A stretch of 64,000 nucleotides of DNA from Dillenia suffruticosa. Lineage: Eukaryota; Streptophyta; Magnoliopsida; Dilleniales; Dilleniaceae. The notes beneath the pieces were generated by a model, which did not search any database, had not been told where the DNA came from, and saw only the letters and a list, made by a program, of their open reading frames with translations. The translations under genes were made by a program, and so were the position numbers. How positions within the stretch are numbered: position 1 is the first letter of the stretch; every line of letters starts with the position of its first letter. Shown piece after piece: positions 11,201 to 23,200 of the stretch. Where the stretch lies: the NCBI GenBank assembly GCA_033439265.1, contig JAVTVX010000002.1, forward strand, positions 7,104,174-7,168,173. The letters run 5' to 3'.

Positions 11201-14200
11201 AAATGCATTTTCATATATTGTTTCAGAAATAAGATACATAGTTCGGGTTTTTTTAGACAAAATATAAGCTTTACAATGTTTATTCTCATAGTTTAAGTTT
11301 GACAATAGACATTTTAAAGTTCGGTCACTAGGATGCCCTAGTCGCCAATGCCAAAGAGATGAATCTTTCTTGATATGTGCCGTAAGTGCATGCTGTTTTT
11401 GATAAAAAAAGTAAAGTCTTTTTTTTTCTAGAACCTTTGTCAATCAATCGATTCGATTTGATGTGCTGAAAAGAAATGGAATTTGGGTGAAAAACAACTC
11501 TACACCCTTGATCCTTAGTGATTTTGCTTATAGATAATAGATTTGAGGTAAGTTTTGTAACATATAAAGTATTTGTAGTTTTTCTAAAAATATCAATTTC
11601 CCTAACTTGATTTATCTTCAAATCTTGCCAATTAGCAACTCGTACTATCTTATGGTTAGGGAGATTTTTAAATCTCTTAACTTTTGAAATATCCCTAACT
11701 ATATGGTAGCTGGTGTCTGAATCTATGAGAATTTTCTGAATGCAAATTAGTGAGTGGTTTTTGAATTGTACCTTCAAGAGGAGAGATTTGTTGAAGTCTT
11801 TTTGTGATACTCTCAAGAGTAGTTTTGAGGGCAGCAAGCTCGGCCATTGTTGGATCATGAGAAGTTGCTTGTTGGGCAGTAGCTTGAGCTTCAAAACTTG
11901 GGCCTCCTTGTTGGTGTTTTGGTTTGAAATTTTTTGGTCTTAGGTGAGGATGTAAGAACCAACATTTATCCCTTGTATGTCATTTCTTTTTGCAATGAGA
12001 GCATACCTCCCTTTTGATGATCTTGACAGCCGTGAGGTCTTGAGAAGCCATGAATCCGTGAGCTTCCATCTTTAGCTTGGAGCTTTCGTCAATCCTCATG
12101 CTTACTTCGGCCCTTTGTACCATATTTTGCACTTCCCTGAATGTAGGAAATTCCTTCATGCGTAGAATTTCTTGTCGGAGATGAGTGAAGGAGTCATCCA
12201 ACCCCATTTGAAGTGCAAACGTTTTGTCCTTCTCTCTTCTCTTTTGGATGACTCTAAGATCAATTGAATCCGGTCGGAGAGTCATTAGCTCGTTTCATAA
12301 GTCGGTGAGCTCACCAAAGTATTGAGGAAAAGACTTTTCCTTCTTCTTGATGCTAGCAATTTGTTTCTTCAACTCAAAGATCTTCCCTAGATTAGATTCT
12401 TGGCCATATAGGGAGGACATTGTGTCCCGCACCAATTTAGCATTGGGAGCACAAGTCACCATGGCTTTATGAGTTTCATATAAGGAGTTTAGTAAGATGA
12501 TAAAAACATGATTATCTCTTTTTTTCCATTCCCTATATGCGAGATTGTTCTCATCAAGAATATGCTCCTCTAAATTTTGAAGATTGAGTGCTTTCTTCAT
12601 GATATTCACCCATTGATAGTAATTTCCTCCTTTTAATTGTATAAGAGGAAACGTTTTGAATTTGGATGAGGTTTATGGAAGGAAGAGGGTCACCCAACCT
12701 TAAAGAGGATGTGATCGTTTAATGCTCTGATACCAAGTTGAAACTATGAAAGAATTTGAATAAAAAGAAAGTATAAAACTAATAGAAACTTGATTGCATT
12801 TGAAAGTGAGAATTCATAGAGATTTTTGAGCACTTGTTCATATTTTACAGGGAAAAGGCCTTAGCTATTTATAGAACACAAAAGACACAAAAGGGAGAGA
12901 GAAAAGAGAGAGGAGAGGCAGGGAAGATTGATTGTTCAATTTTCATGAACATGTGCGCAGGGAAGAAGAAGACTAAGATAGAATGAAGATAAAAAAAGCC
13001 TATGTAGACATGCATACAATGCGTATAAAGTGATTAGAAGAAACTTTATTTATCAAATTTTCACATTTTACATGAATGAGGCATATTTCCAAAAATTATA
13101 GAACAATTTAATAGCACTTATAGAACTTTTAAAAATCATCTAAACAAATACGGAATCATACTAGAACTCAAACCTTATTAAAATGGAAAGTTTTCAAACT
13201 CTAAGACCCTAAAAGGACGATGATTTTCAGTTTGACCAGAATCAAATAGATACAAAATTTCTAAATCCGACCAGAAAACTCAACAAAATAGAATGATCGT
13301 CAATTGAATCAACACATTGTATAAACAAAAACCCAATTGCAATCTTCAGCTTTAACATTGAAAGTTGTCTGTTGGAGCAAAGCGAACTCTCTTCTACCCA
13401 ACACGAAGGAGTAAGTATTTTCGTAGGTATCATGCTTCACTCTTTGATTATTTAACCATCAACATCATCATATGATATGACGAATTTTGAGAGGGATGAC
13501 ATCATATTGCACTGTGTCAATCAAACCTCCAATGTAGTAGGTGAGCAAACACCTCACGTATTTTCAGATTTGTAATGTTAACCCAAGAAAACTTATGTGG
13601 ATTAGGTTGTTTTTTTTTTATTACTTTCAAATGCCATTTCTTCCTATGCAGAAGGTGAAGAGAAGGTTTCTAGCAGTGGTTTCTTTGTCTATTTTTTGCT
13701 TGTGTGGTGCGAACACAATACTAGTGCTTTGAGGGTAAAGAGAGTTCTATTGATTCTTTGTTGTTAATAGGGAGACTTTGGACGTAGATGTAACCCTTTG
13801 TCTTGCTTTGAATTATTAGTTTGTAAATTTTTGGATTGTCACCTTCCTATTGCTTCTAGTAAAGTTTTTATTCATAAAAAAATCTAGTTTCTTCGTGGCA
13901 TCTTCGAAAATCATATTAGTGCAACTCCCTCCATCAATTACTATTGTGCATAATTGGCCATTTCACTTGACCTGTGAAAATTGCCGGTTGCCTCCAATCA
14001 TCTTTCTCATCAACATTATGTGTTGAATGTAAGGGTTTAAGCACTAGTCATGGCTGCTTTTCATCACTATCAGTTTGTAGTTCTCAACCCTCTTGCTTGG
14101 TTCCACAAATTGCTTTTTCTATGTGCTTTTCACTTTCCTTCAGATTCACATTGGCTTGTGTAAGATATTGGTTATATTCGAGACCAAAACCTTTGCATGG

Positions 14201-17200
14201 AAAATGTTGGCGAATTTCTTTGGCTGTGGAATTACAAATCATGCTACCTTGTGCATTAGATGAGGCAAAGGTATTCATAGATTTAGGAACAAAAAATCCA
14301 GATGCATTCTCATAACCTTAAACTTCTTTTGCTCTACTTAATTTGGATGAAATCTCATCATTTTTTTTTCAAGTTAGCTTGAGTGGATTTTTACTGCAAA
14401 TCCTCCTTAACTTGGTATGCTGTTTGAATTGCATCTCCTATTGTTTGTAGTTGACAAGTAGCTGAAGTTGAATCTATTTGTTGTTTCAAACCATTATGAT
14501 ATATACCAAACATAACAACTTTGTTCCAGGCACAACCAGCAATTAACCTAATTATAGAAACGACTAGTATATTCTTAAATAAACACACCTCCTTGTCAAA
14601 AATTGCTCAATCAAAGAAAATCTGCCGCTTGTTGGTGGTGCAAAGTATCTCATAGTACTTTCTTCATTTGCTCCTAAGTTCAAACATTGCCGAAGCCATT
14701 TCTTTTGCCAAATCCTTGCAGTCCCTTGGGTTTAGCCTGGGCAAATTAGATTTTTATTTTTTTTTTATTTTTTTTATGCCATTCATGCTGTACCAACATA
14801 AATAATGCTCCAAAATTATATGTCCAATTTCAAAATTTTCAGAATTGCAATCTCCATGAAACTCTGGAACTTGCAAGTCCATACCTTGATTGAAAAGTTC
14901 AGTCCTTGCCTCTCCAATATAAGGATTGGGTGTGTTGTTGGGCTGAAAATTTGAGGTTTTCATGATGGAATATGATGCCGAAATTTACCATACAAAGCTC
15001 CATTTTGATTCATTGGAAGGTTCGTTGGCTAAAACTATCGTTGGCCCTATAATACGGCTGGCAGTGGATGCAACCGTCTGAGAAACATGTGGAATGTCGT
15101 GCTGCAAATTAGGGTCTGGTTGTATGGGGAAGGCAGAGGCTCAACCACTTGCAAGTCTGCCATGACATTTTATCACTTGAGATCTTTTTTAAGCTTTGTT
15201 ATATCTCCAAAATAGACTGTATTGGAGACTCTAGTCTTTCAGATGGAGATTGCTTCTTTGGTTGTTTCTTGATCTTTCTAGAAGGTCTCAAATTTGGATG
15301 AAAGCTCAAGATTGGTAGCCATTGTGACAAAAGATACTATGAGCTTTTGCTTCGCTCATTTAGGACAAGTTGGATAAATTGTGTATAATTTGAAGAATAA
15401 CAGTTGTGGTTAAAAAGGGCTGAATTTGTATAGAAGTAGAGAAAATGAGCTCAAAATTATAGAGATTTGAAGAACAAGTGCGTAGGAGGAGGAGGAGGAG
15501 ACACGCATGTTTTCAGCACAAATCATTAAACAGAAATCTTTATTTATCAATTCATTTTCTCTCTTCGCATTTTAGATTAGAAAGACATATTTAGAGATGA
15601 CAGAACGAAAAAATGTATATACACCATAATTAGAAAAAAATTGTAATACCAGATTTTGTTTGTGTGGGGAATACTAAGTGATGGCGGAGCCATAGCTTGG
15701 TAAAAAAACTGTGATGTGTGGCAGCCTAGGGTACATGGCAAAACAAACCCAATCATAGATGCAAACACCGAGGAGCACCGACAATGTGCTTGGCCAAAGG
15801 GATTAGGACAAAAGAGTCTATGGAATCAACAACTACAAAGGATTCAAAAAATTTCGATGTCAACCAAAAACATAACATTTCAAGAAACTATCCATAAAAC
15901 TCATCAATTAACTCTCCGCCTCTAAAAAGTCTTCTATTTCTTTGCTTCCAACCTGATGATAATATGGCTAGAGGAAGCTTCTTGACCACTCTCCCCCTTG
16001 ATCTACCAACCATCACGCTACTCCAAACCCACAATTCACTTTTCATGGTGTTTGAAGTCACCCAACATAAATGAAAAGGAGAAAATTTATCTCATAAGGA
16101 CCTTGTCTATGTGCAATGCAAAAGTAAGTGATCCACAAACTCAAAACTCTTGCATAATGGGCACTTGTTTATGGATACAAAAACCTCTTCCTTGGAGATT
16201 CAGTACAATCCCTGCAAGTTGCCTTCCATGCATGGCAAGAAAATTTCTGAATGAACTTTCAAGGGAAGGAAGTCTTCCTTTCATCCTTATGATTAGATCT
16301 AAGCAAATCATAGTATCTCTTTATCTCAAAAGCTACTCTTGACGATCTCCTCCGAATCACTGTGTCTTCTCCATCCAAATCCTGCATGACATCATCTGGG
16401 AATTCAAAGAAGTTGCAAGCTATTCCAATTTCCAATCATTTGCTTCTTTGTTAAGGTTCATATATCAAAAGATGTGATCTCCTTCAGAGACTAATGAGCA
16501 CACTAGTGCCTGTTTGCCAATTGTCAACTCATAAAAATCTGCGAAACACATCTGGAGTGGAATGGAGCCACACAAGTTGTCTTGCCAAATGGAGATTGTC
16601 GCGCCCATTGCACACTTAAAACTTTGAAACTTTGCTCTTCATAGTTTCTTTAAAGTTTCCCACCCTCTTCTTATCTCCTTCCGAACAGCTACTCTAGAAG
16701 GCCTAATGGTTTCGTTAAACATCTAATCACTATCACAATATTCTCTTGAGTTCTTTTCATCTAACTTCCATAACCACTTCCACAAAAGAGCCTTGTTATC
16801 GATGTACGTTTTATGATGTTCTAAAATAATTGAATTCTTTGTCAGTAAAAATTGCAAATAATCCCGTTGAACTTTAGACTTAGTTTCCAACAATTATTTA
16901 TTTAAAAAGTTTTTGAAATAGGTTTCAATATGCTAGTGACTCCACAGTGTCAAAAAGTCTGTATCTGGTCTCTCCCAGATTTTTTGCTAGAAATCTGATT
17001 ATGGGCTCACTCCGTGATTCTTTTTCTTTCCCTTTTTACTCTCTTCGGCTAAAGTTGGCTAAAATTTGGGAATAACTAAGGCAACTTTTTAGGTTTCAAT
17101 TTTTCTATGTTCTGATGATATTTCACAAATTTAACCCTATCATCCGATTTTTATTTTATTTTATATTTTTACAAGAATTTCATATTTGATCTCCAAATAA

Positions 17201-20200
17201 ATCCTTGGCTCTTCTGTTCCTCTTGTTATCTATCTCTTGTATGTGTTTTGTCATTGATAGCAAGAAGAGAAAGAAATTGGTCAAGTGTCTTACATGTGAC
17301 ATTGATCAAGTGCATTACACGTGATTTAAGTGGCAAGAATTCTACATTCATCCATCAATGGGCTGGATGATTCTTATTTTTGGGGGGTTATTCGTGATTT
17401 TGGCTCATTTTTATTCCGCACTTTCAATATAACTGAACCAAAATTTTCACTTTTAGAAAAAATAATTTTACTGAGAGAAGAAAGAGAACAATATTGCAGA
17501 GAGGATGTAAAAACCTCAAGGAGAAATACACAAAACAAAAGCTGAACACTCTACTGCATCATCCAAAGGGAAAGCATAAAAAAATCTTGTCCCATAAAGA
17601 GTGAAAAGTCGACAAACTAATTTCTAAAGATCCTATCTTGAACCATGTCATTATAGCACTCCTACAAATCAACCTCCTTGATCTTCGAAACTAAAAATGT
17701 TGAATTGCTCTGGTGGTTGTGATGGACCTTTCTGTATTTCCTTTTGATCTCTGAACCACTAACTTTCATCATTGGTAAATTTGGCAAAGTTTTAGGGCAA
17801 AACCCAAATATAACCATAGGTTGCAAAGAGGCAAATTCTTATCTATGAACAATGATCTTTTGTTTCAGATCCCTTGAAGTACATATCATAAGTATACAAA
17901 GGTATCTTTTTCTGCAATAAATATTTCTGTTGATCTTGTTGTGCTGCGTAGCCCAAATAAAAGCCTTAACTTTGAGGAAATTTTTGCTTTCCAAATTAAT
18001 TTGGTTAATGTTAAAGGGGGATAATGTGGAAGGCAAATAAGATGAGATTAAAAGGGCAAGAATTTACACATGAAGCATTAAGGTTCCAAACCTTAATATG
18101 ATTACTATCACAAGGGTTATTCCCTTGCAGTAGCTTAAGTGATGGAAATTCTAAGAGAGAATTAACCTGCCAATAGTAGCAATCATTGATAGCGGCATAA
18201 ATACAATTGAGTTCATTGTGAACAAACTTTATAAAATTGAAGGAGAAAAACGTTTGCATGTATAATTTAGATAAGCTTATGCATATACATCTAACCCCCC
18301 ACCCAAAAAAAAAGAAGAAAAAAAGATTGAAGTGTTCAAGACTTTTGGGCATTGAGCAGTCCATTTTTTATAGAGTTCTGTAATTTTCTAATTTTGATAT
18401 ATGCTTAGAAACACATGCTAAAAAAATTTAAATTTTCATTACAGATTGCTAGAAAACTATTAACTTTAGTAATCTGATGTATGTGGTAAGTTTTAATCAC
18501 CAATAACGGTGAATTAAGATGTTGAGTGCAGGCTTGGCACTTGGTTCGCACAGGATTTTCTTATTATTCCTCAATTTGTATGCAAATTGAGCTTCAGCAA
18601 AGTTCCTAGGCTTGTATGACATACCATGTTCACCAGTGGTTTAGCCTTGTTAAGAGCTACAACTTGTTCAAATTTTTTTAGTGGTAAACGATTGAAACAT
18701 GAACACTATCTTGTGCCACTCTTATGTAAGAGTGCTGTCATAACGTCACTGCATGTGTGCACCTGATGTCATTTCCAGATTAAGCGATTTTTTCAGTTCT
18801 TGGAGTTCTTGTGGTCTCTTATATTTGAATGAAACTAGTGCTATAATGTTACTGACGATTTTATAGTCCTTTGTGATTTTTGGTCAAATGCATAACTCAA
18901 CTTATGTTAAAGTGAGAACTGTAGCTTTTGAGCTTCTGTCAAATTGTATTTTTTCACTCTTTAGTTCTTTGCTAGATTTATAAAAACAAATGAGCTAAAT
19001 GAAACAAAAAGCTGGAAGCACAGTTTGGTTATTAAAGGATTGGATCTCTTAAATATGGTTTGGGGTTCTTGTGGTAGAGGATTCTGTTCGACACGTTTAA
19101 CTTTTTTGGTTTTGGTTCCTATTATGCTTGTTTGACAGCTAAAATAGTCTGATTTAACCACTTATATATGCATTTGACTTCAATTTTCAGTTCACGCTTT
19201 GAACAAATTGCCTTATTCTAAACTTGATTCGAAGTCTGTCGGGATAAAGCAGGGGGTTGTATTTCTAACATATAGCAGCCTCATTGCATCTTCGGAGAAG
19301 GGCCGCTCCCGTATGCAGCAGCTTGTGCAATGGTGTGGACCAGAATTTGATGGACTTGTCATCTTTGATGAGGTGCTGATTTCATTTTGTTGACAATAAT
19401 CCAAAATTAGTAGTTTAAGTTACTAGTCTCATCAAGTCCACATAGACAATTTAAGATCGGTACCAACAGTTAATCGTGGAAGAAATTTAATTGTAGTGCC
19501 ACAAGGCTAAAAATTTGGTACCTGAAGTCGGGAGTCAACCGACGCGAACTGGCGAAGCAGTTCTTGAGATCCAGGTTCATCCTTCAACGCCTATTTCACA
19601 GTATATTTGTGTGCTTTATTGTGATTAATTTACTTTCCAAAACTGAAACTGCTTTTGTCTTCCACTCTTCTGAAATGTACTATGCTAGAGCAGGTACCAT
19701 TTGCATACATCAGATGACCAGTAAATGGCAGTCTAGAATTAGTTTCATGAAATGTAATAGTTAGACTGTGGTATGTTCCTCCTCTTATTGTCCTGTAGCA
19801 GGTAGCAACTTCTTTCTTTTCTTTTCTCCTTTTTTTTGGGGGGGGGGATGTTATTTTCTATTTCCTTCATTAGTAAATTTTGCTTCATTGTTGATAGTTT
19901 TCTGGCACTTGTGAGATTCTTCAAGTTCCAAACTAAAGTGGATCTGGAGCAGTGTTGGTTGGAACCTGCCAATATTGTAGTGCTGACATTAGCAGTTGTT
20001 TGCCAGTACCTGATTTAGAAATTGTCGTTTTTTTTCCCTGACATGAAGGGCAGTGATTTGTCTATTGTTTTTTCTATCCCCCCTCCCTTTTGGCTTGACC
20101 TGGAAAGTCTAGTGCTGGTGAAAGTTTTGTTACTGTACCACTAAGCTGTATGTTCCTTTATTGGTATCAATAGAACTTAAAAGGATAAAGTCATGAAAAA

Positions 20201-23200
20201 ATAAAAAATAAAAACTACAAAAAAAGGAGGCTTAAGGAGACCCATAATCTGTGCCATATAGCATATATATATATGAGTTTCAAAAATGTAGAAATCAACC
20301 AAAAAGCCGATCTTGAGTAGGGGTTTTTCTCTGGAGTTGATTTCAGAAATAAGAATTCCAAAGCATAGCAATAAAGGTTTTTTCCCCCTCCCATTATTGT
20401 TGGTTTTTTGATGAGAAAATAATTTGAGTGATAAAGTTTACACACCCTTATTTTTGTGACCTACTTGGCTTGGTTTAGCTTGGAGGGAGAGGATCGGAGT
20501 GGAATAGGATGGTTTGATAGGTGCAAGAAAACCTATGGTAGGAATTGCTGTTTTGCCTAAACATCCTCTCTTTTTGGCTTTGTTTTTTGGAATTTTTTTT
20601 ATTTGCCCCTTACTCAATGTTGTTGATGTTGTAATTAAGTAATAAGGTTATCAAAGCTATCATATGTAAATGTATACTCAGTTGAGTAAACCTCATTTCT
20701 TGTTCTGGTCATTGTTTTATGATTGATCGGCATCTCATTTAGGTAATATATCTTATTCAAATGCTTGTCTTTTACTTTTCTATAGTAACAGAAGCATCAT
20801 TTTCTATGCTGGTCCCATGTGTAGCTGCCAGTGTGCTACCCTTTTCTTCTGGCCTTTTTGTCTCTAATTTTTGCCACTCTTCTGCCCTCCACTTATCTCC
20901 CTTGGAAATTGTGATCATTGCATAAATTTGCAGAAATTCATGGGTGGTAGCACCAAGTAATTTGTTATGCATGTATGGGTTTACATGCATGTACGAGGGT
21001 GGAGTGAGCCATCTTTACCATCTGTTGTCTTGAATGGTGTAGGATGGACATTGTTTTTAAATCTCACACATTTAAATATAACAGGCTCGTCTTCCTGAAG
21101 CTCGTGTTATTTATTGCTCTGCAACTGGTGCATCAGAACCACGTAATATGGGTTATATGGTCCGGCTTGGCCTTTGGGGTGCAGGGACATGTTTCATTGA
21201 TTTCCGAGATTTTCTAGGTTCGTATTCCTTCCATTATCGAGTCTCTCTTTCTCTCTCTCTTGCCCACCCATGTGTGTTCATGCACACATTCTGTTTCTCA
21301 AGCACTTAGACATTACTTTTATATAGAAAGGTTGATTGATTAATTGATGTGACATAGGCAAAATGTTTCGCAAATGTGATAGAAGATAGTACCATTTGGT
21401 CTTATTTTGTGGCTTGTCACAAATTTATCCCTCTTGATCATTCCAAAGTTTTGCTTGCCTGAATACTTCATCCCCCTTCTGGGATTATTAAGATTTTTTC
21501 CCCCTCTGAAACAGTTATCGATATCTCCTGAAGTTTATGCTCGGTTATTTCTTAAGTATGTTTCTTAATGTGTTGTGTATAAAATCAAGATGTCCTGGGA
21601 TGTAATTTTGTAAATTCATTTATTGCCATTCTGCTTTGAACTAACTGAACTTTGTAATGTTATAAAATGTGGGCTTTACCGTCATAAAAAGGTATAAGTT
21701 TCCAAAATTTGCACTTGCAACTCCTGAAATCTTGTTCTGGGCTTTATAAGCTGTGCTGATTATCTGTCGTGCCATACTTTTTTGGGCTTGCTTGTTCTCT
21801 ATTATGGGTCATTTTTGGGTGCTGTCAATGGTAACTCATGTCTGTTGTGCTTGGGTGCTTTTTCCCCTAATGTCTGCCTTACAATCTAAGGTGGCATTTG
21901 GTTTGCATTTAAAAATCGGAATTGAAATGGGAATTAAAAACTTTAGGAATCGGAATCGGAATCGGAATCGGAATTGGATTTTGATATCAACTGTTTGGTT
22001 CAAATTTTGAAATCGATATGATTACCATTGTTGATATTTGGTTTATATATATCTTTCAGAATGAGAATTATATAATTGTCAATTTTGCCCTTGATAAAAA
22101 ATATTTTAAAATTAACCTTTTTTAAATTTTATTTTATTTTATTTTCTAAAACTAAAACAATAATTATCATCTATTTTATTTTATTTTCTTTAATTTTATG
22201 ATTATCAATTTTACCCTTTATAAAAAATTCATTTCTATAATTGGGTTGTATATATTTTAGTTAATCTATTACAAGATTGAAATGACATGCAATATATATT
22301 CGCAACATAAAAATTATGATCTAAAAGGAAAAAAAAAATATAGTTTTAATTCCAATGGCTGCATCAGTTATTGAACAAGACAAGAAACATAATACACAAC
22401 CAGAAATCAACATTAATCAAAACCTAAAAATGATAAAAGCACATTCAGTCTACACATGGTCATCACTGTACAAGCACAAGCACAAGCCTTTGGGCACACA
22501 ATAATCCCAAATTTTACAATACAAGCACAAGTGTCATCCTCCATCATTATCTTTAAGAACTCCCTCTCCTTTGGGCATAGTCACAACCAGCTCTCCATCA
22601 CTGTACACCACATTCACCATCTCCAACTTTGTGCTCATCAGAAGCCAAAACTGCCACTGTTCGAGCTCCAGCTCGTCCAAGGGCAGAGATTCAACAGAAA
22701 AATCCCCATCTCTGATGACGATCCTGATTACTGAGTTAAGCTTAAATTTCTCTCTCTCATCTACCTCTCTCTCTCCCTTCAAAATCTCTCTCAAATCAGT
22801 GAGTTTTGGAGCATTGCCAGAGGAGTGAGAGAGATCGGAGAAAGATGATGGAACAATGAAATCAGATCGAGTTGAGAGAGAGTATAGAGAGATAAATAGA
22901 GAGTTATATGTTTAGTGGTAGGGAGTGTCGGTTGGAAGGGCAAAAATGGCAGTTAATTTCCTTGGGTTTCAGGCATGGGTTTGGAATGAAACCCATCATT
23001 TTATTTGAATTTCATAAAGCCCATATCTTGATGGTTTCATTCCCATACCTTCATTCTCATTCCATTAACCCAAACAACACATATAATTTTCATTCGTGTT
23101 TTTGATTCCCATACCCTTTAATCAAACACCCCCTAAGAGCAATATCTTTTTCAAATAGAAAAAAAAAAAAAGAAAAATGGTAAGATCAATAGTTTCATGA

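Larger units (their letters stand above)
8167..12921 (-). mobile_element. Defective Ty1/copia retrotransposon in FGT1 intron
   Basis: The left repeat (3' LTR) is 8167-8581, TGTTGAAAC...TTAACA, 415 bp. A purine tract (CTTGAGGGGAAA on -) abuts it at 8582-8593. The right repeat is truncated: 12738-12921 matches only the first 185 bp or so of the left LTR at about 94%. The primer-binding site TGGTATCAGAGC on - is at 12724-12735. Between them, - strand frames give gag, zinc knuckle, protease, integrase, reverse transcriptase and RNase H in the Ty1/copia order. All are interrupted by stops and the element lacks a full 5' LTR, so it is dead. It occupies much of the 11.4 kb intron between exons 7663-7739 and 19191-19372, antisense to the gene. 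Confidence 0.93.
7375..21217 (+). other. FGT1: FGT1 helicase lobe 1 (ATP-binding) exons
   Basis: These exons encode the ATP-binding lobe. [11 protein letters not shown] (Walker A, fragment residues about 97-107) is in exon 7375-7505. The DECH box is split between exons 19191-19372 (...FDE) and 19497-19574 (CHKAKN...). [15 protein letters not shown] (SAT motif) is in exon 21085-21217. The intron between 7739 and 19191 is 11.4 kb, so the Walker A and DECH exons are far apart. The residues expected for the strawberry notch family are present. Confidence 0.93.
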
